From contig NC_057766.1 in NCBI RefSeq assembly GCF_010389155.1, forward strand, positions 26,173,516-26,237,515: 64,000 nt of DNA, given 5' to 3'. Source of the stretch: Erigeron canadensis (Eukaryota; Streptophyta; Magnoliopsida; Asterales; Asteraceae). Shown here in pieces: positions 1 through 11,577 of the stretch (positions are counted from its first letter, which is position 1; every line of letters begins with the position of its first letter). The position numbers and the translations under genes are program-made. A model generated the notes under the pieces. The model worked only from the letters and a program-made list of their open reading frames with translations. It searched no databases and was not told the origin of the DNA.

Positions 1-500
1 TTTTTTTTCCCCCTAAACTCTATAAGTCATCTAATCTCACTTTTTTATTATTTTCTTTTTTCATTTTTGCCATTAATGGATGTCGTTAGGTGAACCAAAA
101 TTGTGTAATATCACGCCGTGAGATAACACAACTAACGTTTTCATTGGTCTTCTCATATGTACAATAGTTTATCAGTACTCAACAGACATCAGATAATAAC
201 CACCAAATACTTTACAAGATTTCAAGAATCATGGTATAAAGTTTAAAGAATTAATTCATCCATCACTTTTTGATTCGACTTTCAGTATACATGCGATATA
301 AACAGAAATTGAGCACATTCATAATCCTTCATATTCCATATTTACCTTTTTGATCCTCGATAATATCTAAGCAAAAGACCTCGCAAAAAACTCTTTTTGC
401 CATTTGTATAAAGAAAAGTAAGCTTATGATTATGTAAAGAAAAGCTTATAATTGTATAAAAAGAAGTTTATGCTTGTAGATAGGTAAGCAAATTTAAATT
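1..500. other. AT-rich intergenic DNA
   Basis: No open frame, splice-bounded exon or terminal repeat was recognised here. The DNA is AT-rich, with a few short repeats of an aagcttatgattat-like word around 420-480. Confidence 0.6.
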
Positions 501-504
501 TACC

Positions 505-650
505 ACAATGTGGGTCAATTGGCAAATGTGATGGCATGGTAACTTAGGTGTCATGAGTTTAAATCCTAACTCTAGCTTCTTCTTTTTTATTAAATGATGA
601 TTTAGTGGCTTATATATATGCTTAAGTGAACACTCCACATCATCAGATAA
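505..650 (+). mobile_element. tRNA-derived SINE-like repeat, family 1, copy A
   Basis: The head resembles an internal pol III promoter. It has an A-box-like word (gggtcaattggcaaatg) and, about 35 bases on, a degenerate B-box (gagtttaaatcc). The body then runs to a conserved end at cacatcatcag. The same head, spacing and tail recur at 1333-1480, which supports an interspersed SINE rather than a tRNA gene. No clear target duplication was found. Confidence 0.5.
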
Positions 651-731
651 GCTGCCTACGTGGCTGATGACCTGTCACCTGAATCGTTCTCGTTATGCCA
701 CGTAAGAAAAAGCTGACGTGAAGGGTTCAAA

Positions 732-816
732 AGTGATATTATTGTAAAATTTTGGTGGAATATTTATATATTTACTTAGAGTATAGTGATATTATTGTAA
801 AATTTTGGTGGAATAT
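732..816. repeat. Two copies of a 32-bp direct repeat
   Basis: The unit starting agtgatattattgtaaa is present at 732-763 and again at 785-816, with about 21 bases between. The copies look identical. It may be a local duplication or the footprint of an excised insertion. Confidence 0.75.
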
Positions 817-1083
817 CGATCATGATCACAACAAAAAGTGAATTTCACAAACAACAATTGTATTGATCACATTAATATTAATAACAATAGATAAGCATTA
901 TTGGGTGGCCATGATTCATGTAGCCCACCATTAATAACTTATTAGAAATTTTCAATATATACTTTAATCAAAAACACATGAGTTAAGAAGCTAATAAGTT
1001 TTAATCTTTAAACACATTGATAACATGATATCCATTAATAATAATCTTAATAATACTAATATTCTGATCTATCATAATACATT

Positions 1084-1113
1084 TAACAACAATAATCATA
1101 ACATCGTTGTTAT

Positions 1114-1150
<37 letters not shown>

Positions 1151-1230
1151 GTATTCTAATAATAATAATAATTACTATTATAAAATAATAATGATAATAA
1201 GAATAATAAAAATAATAATAATAGATCGTA
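1084..1230. repeat. (AAT)n-type trinucleotide microsatellite
   Basis: A long run of taa/aat/ata triplets, interrupted by single substitutions, fills this stretch. It is a simple sequence repeat with no coding potential. Confidence 0.9.
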
Positions 1231-1332
1231 AAGAAACATAAATCTATTTATTTCCTTTTTAGAATAGCAAATGATGGGTAATTAATATCATAAGCATTTA
1301 AGTAATGTGGTTTTTCTATATTTAAAACAAAA

Positions 1333-1480
1333 GTCATTGTGGTTCAATTGGCAAATGTGATGGCAAGATAACCTAGGGGTCATGAGTTTAATTCTCACCT
1401 TTAACTTTTTATATTAAAAGATAATTTAGTGGCTTATATACATGCTTAAGTGGACCCTCCACATCATCAGGGGGCGCTTT
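1333..1480 (+). mobile_element. tRNA-derived SINE-like repeat, family 1, copy B
   Basis: Second copy of the repeat at 505-650. It has the A-box-like word ggttcaattggcaaatg, the B-box-like word gagtttaattctcac, the shared body word gtggcttata, and the shared 3' end cacatcatcag. The copies differ by scattered substitutions, so they are old independent insertions. Confidence 0.5.
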
Positions 1481-1569
1481 CTGATAGTCTTTTATATATA
1501 GAGAGAGAGATTATAAAAAGATTAAAAGGTAAAATATTTATAAAAAATGTTCTTTTTTTGTTTGTATTC

Positions 1570-1860
1570 GTTGGCAACGGTCGAAAAGGGGGGATGAACT
1601 TATTTTATTGGACGACAAAAATTGATCGGGCACCATGATTTTTGACCTTTGCCGCCCGCTGGAGGAGGCAAAAGTCCCCCCACTCCATATAGTCTAAGGA
1701 GCTTAGTGGGGCCTATTATTGATAGGGATTTTACCGATGCTGAAGGTAGCTTGCTTACCAAGCCACCCACTTGAGAAGCTGGTCGCTAGAAAGAAGCGAC
1801 GAGGAAGCGAAGCTGTCTACGAAGCAAAGCTTCTCCCCCTGTAGTCGTGAAAGTACTCAC
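1570..1860. other. GC-richer block, possible mitochondrial DNA insert (NUMT)
   Basis: This stretch is clearly less AT-rich than its surroundings. It carries words such as gccgcccgctggaggaggc and ctagaaagaagcgacgagg that recall plant mitochondrial intergenic DNA. No gene was recognised in it. The organellar origin is a style judgement only; a transposon fragment is the main alternative. Confidence 0.3.
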
Positions 1861-1950
1861 CAATATCCCCTAAATTAAGCCTTGTTTTTGGAATATCATT
1901 TGATTAAACATCAACTTTTGCCAAGATTACATCCTTCATAGTACTTACCA

Positions 1951-2154
1951 TTAACCATTATATTCACTGGCAGTAGATGTAGATCGACATTGCGGTGCTA
2001 CATCACATAGTGATGGCGGTGAATCGTAACTGAAATCACTACCACAACTTTGAGAATGTTGTCTGGCATGAACAATACACCCACTCATCGAGGGCGCTTC
2101 TTCACTGTTACCATGAAAAGTGTTATAATGGGTATTAGTTACTTTAACTAACAA
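1951..2154 (-). pseudogene. Dispersed exon fragment (SEEAPS repeat), copy 1
   Basis: This minus-strand open frame contains NSEEAPS, then HARQHSQ, then SPPS, and VAPQ. The same spaced words occur in translations of 15120-15350 (NSEEAPSIGDMVHDKQ, SPPS, VAPRKGS) and, degraded, of 15560-15790. It therefore derives from a coding exon spread over the region, probably by a transposon. I do not recognise the parent protein. The fragment has no clear start or partner exons. Confidence 0.5.
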
Positions 2155-2200
2155 AAAAAAAAACTGGAAGACAGGGAAAGGGTGTGTGCAGACACGTTTA

Positions 2201-2637
2201 TCTCTACTACATTATAAAGCATTTTTTCCTTATAAAATTTCAACTTTCAACAAGTGAAAATCCTAAAATACCCCTATCATTTATTCATAATACCCATAAA
2301 ATACCCCTATCATTTATTTATTTTTTTCTCTCTCCTCAAATCTCAACCAATCATTTGTTTTCTCTCTCCTCTATAAATCATTGATTCCTCCAATTCATTC
2401 AAAATCGTTTATCTCAAAAACCGTAAATCGATAAATTATAAAAAATTACATGGGTGTTCTTAAAATTTCGTGCTCTTTCATTAGAGATGTCATTCGATAT
2501 ACTTTCGACGAATTTTTAAATCCAAAAATGGAGCACATATGGCTAAGACATTTGATTATTACACTCTATGACATATCACAACCTATGACCTATCACCCTA
2601 CCATCTTACCGCCGCAACGTGCGGGTACTTATACTCG
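2201..2637 (+). mobile_element. Short non-autonomous Helitron
   Basis: The 5' end reads A|TCTCTACTACATTATAAAG, the usual plant Helitron start after an A. The 3' end has the typical GC-rich word ccgccgcaacgtgcgggta shortly before CTCG|T, close to the canonical CTRR|T. No TIR or target duplication is seen, as expected for Helitrons. It encodes no protein. A segment of its interior is also present, inverted, near 9040-9160 in the next Helitron-like unit. Confidence 0.55.
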
Positions 2638-2723
2638 TTTAAAGAAAAGGAGACAACAAATGATAAAATGTACTGTATATACATAAGGTATCTAAAATTA
2701 AATTTCAATAGAACATATTATAA

Positions 2724-3720
2724 TCTATAATATAACTAAAAAGAGGGGATTGGGTGTACACTTGACACCCTTAATCCTAATCCTTTAGCCTAATCCTCCA
2801 TCCTTATTAATTCTTTAGTTTTTTGATATTAATCTAAATTAATTTACACTTTTTAGTTTCCCATCACTATTTTACACTTTAACCCAATCTAAAACAATTA
2901 ATTTACACATTTTGGTTTCCCGTCACCAATTTACACTTTTTAACCCAATTTAAAAATAATTAACTTACATTTTTTTATTTCCTATCACCAAATTACACTT
3001 TAACCTAATTTAGAAATAATTAATTATACTTTTTGGTTTTCCATCACCAATTTTCAATTTCAACCAATTTTCAAAATAATTAATTTACACTTTTCGGTTT
3101 TATTGGTAATCTATAATATAACTCATGTACGACAATAAAAAAAGAAGCTACGATCAACTACAAAAGGGTTTTCCTTTATATATACTTTGCACAAAATTAA
3201 TCATAATAATTATTTTTTAACATTGAATTCTTATGTTATTGTTATTATTATTTGTTTTAATTTTGTTTGTTGTCCATTATAGGTTCGTTATGGTTTTTTT
3301 CTTTAACAATAAAAAATATGACCACATTCGTTCATCTTGAAGATCTTAAGCCAACACATGTTAACCATCATTTACGACTATGTGTTTTGCATGTATGAAC
3401 TATTTCGGAGTGAAACAACCTGAAGAAAATCAAAACGTTTGATATGGTCTTTGTTGATGAATTGATATGTATTTTTCAAATTATATAGTTTACACTTTTA
3501 GAATATAAGAAACTGTAAATTTTTTATTTAACTAAAGTTGAAAAAAAAAAGTAAACTGGAATCAATATTTATATTGAGTTACCTTTCGTATGTTTCTTTT
3601 TTAGCTTTCGTATTGATTAAGTTGTGATATATGACTTAACTAATTTAAATATTATATATTAAATTTTGTATTTGTAACCTATATTAACTCTTAGGATTTA
3701 TGGTTATATCTTTCTATAAC
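2724..3720 (+). mobile_element. Helitron-like unit with RPA-like OB-fold fragment, 3' end missing
   Basis: Helitron-type starts (A|TCTATAATATAAC) occur at 2724 and again at 3110, suggesting two partial copies. Around 3330-3460 a broken reading frame corresponds to the piece at 9460-9640, which reads VHLEHLMPTHVNHHLRLRGL and later FKMVFVDEL. That arrangement is typical of the RPA70-like OB-fold ORFs that plant Helitrons carry. Frameshifts and stops make it non-coding. The solo LTR begins directly downstream at 3726, so the 3' end was lost or displaced. Confidence 0.45.
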
Positions 3721-6700
3721 CTTTTTGTAACACCCCAACTAAGGCGGAACAATAAGATGTACAGAAAGTCAAGTATTCAAAACAAAGGATTATAAATAAC
3801 ATTCACCATAGTTTTATTTGATAAAAGAATTTACAAATGTACAAGCATGTGAACCAATTTCCAAGTACAAATGCGTCCACCGTACTTGAATATTAAGTTC
3901 ACGAAACAAATAACAAGCACATGGAGTAATATACTACAATGATCAAGGCGGATTCCATTGCCTATCACAAGGTTTGATCTTTGACTCCAAAGGGCAATGC
4001 AGATATTCATGAAACATATAAATCCTCAATGCTTAAGCTTATTTCCCGAAAAGCATGAAGAAAAAGTGTCAACTACGAAAACGTAGTTGGTGAGTGCATA
4101 GGTTTTTATATAAATCTTGGTACATCACCGTTTTAATACTTAGAAAAATTGATTACTATTACATTTCGAAATATCCAAACCATATAATCGACAAAATTTT
4201 CATATCATGTTATCAAGTTTCCAAATACCATAATGTCATATCAAGATTTGGAGAATCTATAGTAAAACTTCAGGTTCTCATTTGTCAAATCATCATGAGA
4301 GAAAAAGTATATAAATCGATTAGTCGTATATCATACCAAAATCATTCGATTACCAAATATCATTCAATATCACCAATATTAATATCAATTTCATTTAGCC
4401 ACAAGGGCATAATTAGCATAATTTTGATGAGTAAATGCTTGAGCCACTACTACTACCATTTTTTTCAAAGTCCAATAATAAATAATACAAATCTTGCACA
4501 AGCTGTTAATCAAGTGCCGTAATAACAATAATAATAATGGGTCGTGCCATGGAGACGACCTAAGTAAGGTAGCTAGAACACCCGTGGTCGGACTGGAAGT
4601 GGAGGTTGTCACAAAGGCAACCAACCTTCCACCGTTACACAAATGGGTGGGTGGACGAAACCTAGTTGCACAACTAACTAACTACAGGCCTCCATAATCG
4701 GAGTAAATAGTAGTGAACCGAAGAAAGCGGTTTGACATAACTCAAGCTCATCATATAAATCATTTATCATAATGAACATACGAAACAATTTCATTTCATA
4801 ATCATAATATCAAGAATCATTTCATATATATGTAATAATAAAAGCAATTTAGCTTATATATCATGCTTTTCACCCCGATAGTTAAAACACATAAAATAGT
4901 TTGAAAGGGGGCTATGACTCACCTTGATATGCCGCATATTATATTCACAACACATTGAAATTACTTTCCACCAAGTATGACCTCCTGGAACTTTATGGAT
5001 TAGGAGATAAAAATTGTTAAAGTTTATAAAATATTCATACAAAATTAAAATTTTGACCAGTTTCAGTAGAAAAATCATATCTTTCGTTTGGTTTAGTATT
5101 TTTGAGTAATTCCAGTTGGAGGTTAATCTTAACTCATTTGTCTACAACTTTTATTTTGATAGTTTTTCTTGAAAATGTCCTCACATGTTCAGTTTACCCG
5201 TTCTAAGACAGGAGATCAATTCTGTCAGAATGTTTATTGGTTATATCAACTCACCAATGGTTTTGTTTGCTTGCTTTAACCTCTAGATTCCCACTAACAA
5301 AATTATTACTTTATTTTGTATCTCCTAACATCAAATATGCAGATTTCAATCAATTTCAAGTTCATCAATCATCCTTAAAAGATCCATCTCAAGACCCAAA
5401 TCAAAACAACTCAAACTAGTGCAAATCTAAACATGCATGTAATCATCTCATCATTTTAACAACAAATCTTTATCCATCTTCAATTCAACAACTTAAAAAC
5501 ATATTTTTATGAAAAACTCCAGAAATATATTCATCAAAATATATAAAAATATGACCATATTTCAAAGGAAAAATCACTTTAAAATCTATTTAATCTATGA
5601 CAACACCTTTGGGTCTTAAACTAGTTGAATCCTTGAATCTTTCTTCTAGATTTCAACATGCATGAGCATGAGGAAGAAGATTCTATCAACTTGCCTTCAT
5701 CAAGTGTATTTTCAAGAAGAAAATCAAAGAAAAACATGGTCTTTGATAAAGATCTTTTAGTATATACAAAAACAAGATATATTAAATAAAGAGATGATGA
5801 GTTATACCCTTGATGAACTCAAAATGGAGGCTGTTTTGGACAGCCAAACCCACGACCACATGACCCCAAAATGGGCTCCTTAGCTTGCTTTAACACACCC
5901 TTGAATGATCTAGCATGAACCCTTATTGTTATAGTTGATTCACTTAAGATTTTTGAGCTCTAATTTGTGTTGTAAGAATCGAAAAAGAGAAGAAGAGAAG
6001 GAGAGGAAAGTGCAGAAAATTTGAGAGGAAAAGAGAGAGAGAAATGGGATGGAGTGTGTGTTGGAAGTGTGAAAGGAGTGATGGTGGAGTGAAAGGTGTG
6101 AAGGGGTGTATTGGGAGTGTAAGAATAAGTGGTGTAGTTGATTTTTGATTGGGTAAAGGGTTTTGGGATATGGGGGCCGGTTTTGGTTAAGGAAAAATAG
6201 ATGGGATTTTTGAATTTTAAAGGTATAATGTAAGTGTATATGTGTATGTGTATGTGTTGTAAGTATGGGTGCATGTATGGACTTGTAGGTTAACTAGTTA
6301 GTAGTCTTTTAAAGGACTTGTGTGATTATATGAATATGTATATATATATGGCCGTATATATGTGTATGTGTTCATATATATTTGTGTTTTAATTTTTTAA
6401 TTGACTCTTTGTTTATAAACTTGCATTTTATATAAGATATATATACTTATTATTATTCAACACTTTTGAATGCATATTAGCTTATAAATATATTTTTAGA
6501 TGGTCATCATATATATATATATATATATATATTTGTGTTTGCATATACTTAGATTCTCTTGATGTTTAAATGGTTGGACATCTATAAGGATTTCTTGATT
6601 GTTATCACAACTTGTGAGTCTTGTACAAATATTTTTTGCAACTTAACTTCTCGAATGAAACTTTTTGGTTCGTTGGCATTTCATCAAGTTCAATTGGAAT

Positions 6701-6877
6701 TAATCGATAGCTTGAGGTTGTTTTGAATGATTATAGTTATTGTTTATGACATTTCTAAGATATCTAGTCATCTATGGTATTTCTAAGGCATTTCTCTTAA
6801 TAAACCTCTACGGATCGATACCTAGATAAGATATAAGTAAGTTGTCCTAGTCGGAAATTGAGGGTTGTTACACTTTT
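3721..6877. mobile_element. Solo LTR (about 3.15 kb) with 5-bp target duplication
   Basis: The element spans 3726-6872. It begins TGTAACACCCC and ends GGGTTGTTACA, so it has TG...CA ends inside a short imperfect inverted repeat. It is flanked on both sides by ctttt (3721-3725 and 6873-6877), the 5-bp duplication typical of LTR retrotransposons. No gag-pol, primer-binding site or second LTR was seen, so it fits a solo LTR left by recombination. The size suggests a Ty3/Gypsy lineage with long LTRs, which is inference. The interior has AT microsatellites at 6340-6540 and a purine-rich stretch near 5980-6130. Confidence 0.65.
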
Positions 6878-7250
6878 AGATATAACGTCTAAATTTGCTA
6901 TGAGTAGGGTTCTGATTAATTTAATATAATGACTTTGATTATTTTGATATCGTTTTGAAAGTAGCTCTTTAGTGGTGTATACTTAAGATTTACGACGTTG
7001 AAGAGTTGGCCACCAGCTGCCACTTTCTAGGAGCAACCTAGGTTTGAATCTTGCAGAGGCTTAATTAAATTTAAGTGGTTGACTAACCTTGACACTATCT
7101 CTGTTGGGGGTTATGTGGGTACCAATTCGGTACATGAGATCAAACGGTTCCTATCAATTTACCGTTTTTAAGCTTTTAGATAAAAAGTCAAATTTTGCTA
7201 TGAGTAAGATTATGATTACTTTAATATATCGACTATGATTATTTTGAATT
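6873..7250. repeat. About 75-bp direct repeat flanking a possible SINE-like insert
   Basis: The sequence cttttagat...aaatttgctatgagta...gattattttga occurs at about 6873-6950 and again, diverged, at about 7173-7250. The 220 bases between include a B-box-like word (aggtttgaatct) near 7050. Either a local duplication or an old insertion would explain it. Confidence 0.45.
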
Positions 7251-7259
7251 TGTTAATTT

Positions 7260-7880
7260 TTTAGCCACTGTTATTCTATCAGGGGGAGATGCTACATATT
7301 GAGATGGTGTATTGGTGTTGAATGTTTTAGTATGATTATTTAGCATGGTGGAACAATTCATCATTTTAGTTTGTGTATGACAGAATTACTTCGGATCTTA
7401 TGAAAAGCATGATATAAATTTTAAATAATACCTTTAGCTAATACCCTTTAACCATGTTATGTTTAGGATTTAACACAACAGGAGATGACTTTGGAAGGTT
7501 TTTGGTTTGACTCTTTTTTTTTATCAAGAATTTGTTTCCTATCTTTCTTGCATTAGCCGATAAAATCATTTGAGCCACGTTTGGAATGTCCATGGTTGGG
7601 TTCCTTTTTTATCCTGAATAATTTTCCTGGATCTGTATGCAAAGGTGTTTATTCGATTCTTATGGTAAATTTATTTGGGGTTTATTTTTTAAAATTGGAT
7701 TAAATACATGGAAACACACTAAGAGAACTTACCAGTTTTTTTCTTGTTTTTTTTATGTTATTTGCAGGGCACTATCAATAGTGAATTAGAGGAAAATTTT
7801 AGGATTATTTTGACTGATTGAGTGGCTATTCAGCTAACAAATTTCTAAATTAATTTTGGTATATTTATTTAATATATTTG
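7260..7880. other. Intergenic DNA, nothing recognised
   Basis: AT-rich sequence with no long open frame, no terminal repeats and no similarity that I recognise. Confidence 0.5.
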
Positions 7881-7884
7881 AATT

Positions 7885-8331
7885 CTAATTTTTAAATAAT
7901 AATGTTTTCATGAAGCCGCTTTCGTCATAATCATCTTCAACAACATTTATCTTAGAATTATAATTCATCCACCAATTCACTTTCACAATCGATTGGGGCA
8001 CCTGTCGAAGAATTACTAGCTTCAGATATATTTCAACTTTATTTGACAGAACATCTACTTTTGGTTCATATTTAACAATACTCGTCTTACGAAAATCGAT
8101 AATGAGCATCTTCACATTCTCCAGGGAGCTTACTAACATTGTCTCTGTTTCCCCTCGATCCAACACTTGGTTCAAACTGGAGCTATTATAAAAAATCGGG
8201 TTGATACAATCTAAGGCTTTTTCAAGTTGTTCGAGTGTTGTATTGAATCTCAACATCCAACAATCAATCAGCCACAGATTTAAATCAGACTGGATATTTG
8301 GATAAAAGGTTACACTTGAAAGATGATCCAT
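7885..8331 (-). pseudogene. RPW8-NLR remnant: N-terminal domain joined to extreme C-terminus
   Basis: The 148-residue frame aligns by eye with two distant parts of the intact NLR at 35807-39123. Residues about 28-95 (RFNTTLEQLEKALDCI, SSLNQVLDR) match the RPW8-like domain (RFKTLLKRLKKTLNCI, RRLNKVLDR). Residues about 119-145 (WWMN, KINVVEDD, ESGFMK) match the last 30 residues of the same protein (LWMN, KINVIEDD, FESFMK). The NB-ARC and LRR regions between are absent, so a large internal deletion created the joint. The ATG at 8331 may be fortuitous. It is most likely a decayed gene. A small RPW8-only protein is possible but unproven. Confidence 0.6.
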
Positions 8332-8641
8332 ATATTATTGAAGGGAGTGAGAGTTTGAAAAAATTATATGGTGTAAATATATGGATGAGACTTGGGAGTC
8401 ACATATATCTGCACTTGATCGGAAATTTTTTGGAGATTGAGATTCAACTTTCCTGGAAACTAACTGTCCGGTTTTGTATCGGACCGGGCTGAAACTTTAT
8501 TCTTAGTTGAGGGTTGAACCGTTTTCTTTACTTTAGGTGAGGGCTGGTGCTTAAATTTAAACCTTTTCTAATTAATTTTAATTTTAATTTAATTTATAAA
8601 TTTATATATGCTCACTAATTATGGGAAATAGTTCTTATCTA

Positions 8642-10320
8642 TCTATAATATAACAAAAACAGTAATCCCTTTTTCGAGGCTAATCCTCCATCCTTATTGA
8701 TCCTTAATGTTTTTAATATTCTTATTTAAACTGTTTTCTTTACATGTGTAGGTTATGTGTAAGTTGAACAAAAATTATGATTCGAAACGGGCTTCGCCCT
8801 TAAGAATATTCATAAACTAAAGCTGGTGGGGGTGATAGGTCATTGAGGGTGATAGGTCATAGGGGGTGATCGGTGATGGATGATCTAACTAATAGGCTCT
8901 GCCGGCCACCATGGATTGATGGGCTCTGTCGTTAACCTTCTTTGTTTTGTACAAATGGTTATTTACTAATTTATATGTGAAAACAAAGTTTCTACACATG
9001 TGTAGGTACACAACAAGGGAAAAAAAACGAAAATTAAAAAGTCGTCAAAAGTATATCGAATTGCATCTCTAATGAAAGATAACGGAATTTTAAGACTACC
9101 CATATATTTTTTTCATTTAACGATTTACGGTTTGTGAGATAAAATATTTTGAACGATTTGGATGAATTTTCTTATCTAATTGAAGAGAGAGAAATGTAGA
9201 GAAAATATGTGGTCCAAAATTGTTCTCGCGTTCTTTTTTCTTTATAAGTTCTTAAATAACTCTTCCTCTATTTTATTATCTATCTATATATATATATACA
9301 ACCTAGAAAAACCCTCACATATTCTAAACCCTCCAAAAAAATACAAGAGCTACGATCGACAAAAGGGTTTTTTATTTATATACTTTGTTAATATTTAATC
9401 ATTATTATTATTATATAACATTGAATTCTTATGTTATTGTTAATATTATCAATTATAGGTTCATTATGACTTCTTCTTCAACAACAAAAAAATAGACTAA
9501 ATTAGTTCATCTTGAACATCTTATGCCAACGCATGTTAACCATCATCTACGACTCCGTGGTCTTTGGTGCATGTATGGACTGTTTCGGAGTGGAACAACC
9601 GAAGAAAATCAAAACGTTTAAGATGGTCTTTGTTGATGAATTGGTGTGTATTTTTAAAATTATATACTATACAACTTTTTGTTGAGCTTAACTCTAAATT
9701 GTTTGGTATAAAATTGTTGTTTGTATTTGTAGTAAGTTTAGATATAAAGAAACTACAAATTTTTAATTTAATTAAAGTTAAAAAAAAAAAAGAAAAAAAA
9801 AAGTAACTGGAATCAATATTTTATATGGAGTTAATTTTCATATGTTTCTTGTTTAGTTTTTGTATCGATTAAGTTGTGATATTTTAGTCTTTGAACAGCA
9901 GTGGTGATTGGACTCAGTGGCATGTCTCTTCATCGTCCGGTAGAAATCGACCACGTCACCAGCACAGTCAATCCGAGGGCATGACTTGTGGTAGAAGTCC
10001 TACTACCGTTCTGGAAAAAAGTAGCTAAATGCTAAAAGAAAACTCTCATGCGCCAAATAATTCCTAATTTTATATTATACGTTTTTAAACTTATTCTTTT
10101 ATTTTATTTTTACATTAGATTACTTTTTTTTGCTTTATGTTGTACATTTTATCAAATTATGTGTTTATATTATATCATATAACGTAATAAATGTTAGTTA
10201 TATATATTTAGATTAAAAACATTACCGATATATATACGGTACCTAAAATAATAAAACTCGCCATTTTTAAACATCATTTTTAAACATTACGAGGGCTAAA
10301 AACCGTGAGTTGCACGGTAT
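8642..10320 (+). mobile_element. Helitron-like element with RPA-like OB-fold fragment
   Basis: The 5' end reads A|TCTATAATATAAC. Near 10290-10320 is a terminal-type word (ccgtgagttgcacggtat), but no clean CTRR was found, so the 3' boundary is approximate. At 9460-9640 a frame reads VHLEHLMPTHVNHHLRLRGL, then after a frameshift FKMVFVDEL, resembling the first OB-fold of RPA70-like proteins found in Helitrons. Stops and frameshifts make it a pseudogene. About 550 bases of it are shared with 3100-3700. Confidence 0.45.
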
Positions 10321-10329
10321 GGATGAAAT

Positions 10330-11500
10330 TCAATTGATGTCATGAATAAATTATTTAGTTTATGCAACTTTTACAAAAATCAAATTCATACAGTTTTTCT
10401 ATTACTTTAAGCTATTACCGCCCTTCACGACATTAATGAAAAACTAAAATAATAGAAAACGGATAATAAGTCTTGATCTTGCTTATGCATTCCTTGGGAA
10501 TAAAAATTACCAATTGAAAGACATTAATAATGATATAATGCTTACGCTAAAACAAATTATAACTCTCCAATAACAAAACGTAAAATATAATACGAAGATA
10601 CCAATTACTAAGTATCCAACCAACCACAATCCATTTGCTTGTCTTTTTTTGAATACCACATGGATAATCATGTTGATTGTTGTCACTGCAAATGTAAATA
10701 AACTATAACACAACTATATACCATGCTTAAGCAAAACAGAAGACCCTGAACTCCAAAAATTGCCAAATTTCATAGAACCAGAGAAACATATACATTGCCA
10801 TAGAGACATTAATACACGCCAAGAAAATTACCCGATGTTCTAAAATTGAGCCATCATATGCAACATTGCAATGACCAAACGGTTTTGCAGCCTCAGCAAG
10901 CAATGTTCCTAAAAGCAGCATACAAAAACAAAGCACGAGTCTATACCTATATTGTATACTGCATAAAGATATTTGAACATGGTATAGTGAAAATACAAAG
11001 ACGGAGAGACCATTACAGTGAATACGAATATTTACTTTCACCATTAAGAGAAAGCGACGCATGGAACAACACTCGAAGTAGATAAGTATAACTTTCATTC
11101 TGTCTAGATAACATCAAACATCAATGCTCATGCCATCTCCCTAAGAATGGCTTAAAGAACAGCCTACAATGTTTGATCGCCAAGAAAACACCACATGACT
11201 TGCAGACACATTGCAAAGCCGCACAACAAATGTTCCGTATATTAAAACATGATCCTTTTACATATCAATGATCTACGACACATAAAACTTCTTGAAACAC
11301 ATATGACGGGAACCATCAACATTGTAATTCTCGGTAACCATCAATACTAGATTGGAACTATGTTATCACGAACAAGCAATGTGGACAGATAAACAATATA
11401 TATCATTGAATCAAGCCAAGCTCAACAAAGAACACACTATTGTAAGCGACAATTCTTAAGCTGAGAAAATTTAAACACCACAATATACAACGGAGAAACA
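10330..11500 (-). other. Unassigned region with one exon-like stretch
   Basis: On the minus strand near 10915-10840 an AG-bounded stretch reads TLLAEAAKPFGHCNV then AYDGSILEHR, followed by a GT donor. It lies downstream of the broken gene at 11578-12960 and could be a further exon or a neighbouring gene relic. I do not recognise it. The rest is AT-rich without clear coding. Confidence 0.2.
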
Positions 11501-11577
11501 GAACATATATATTAATCTGGTATGAAAAATACCTAGGCAGATGTCAAATCAAATGATGGGCAAGAGTCGCCTTCTCG

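Noticed and set aside
5960..6274. Minus-strand 104-residue Ser/Pro/Thr-rich frame
   Set aside because: It is the complement of a purine-rich stretch within the solo LTR. Low complexity explains the lack of stops.
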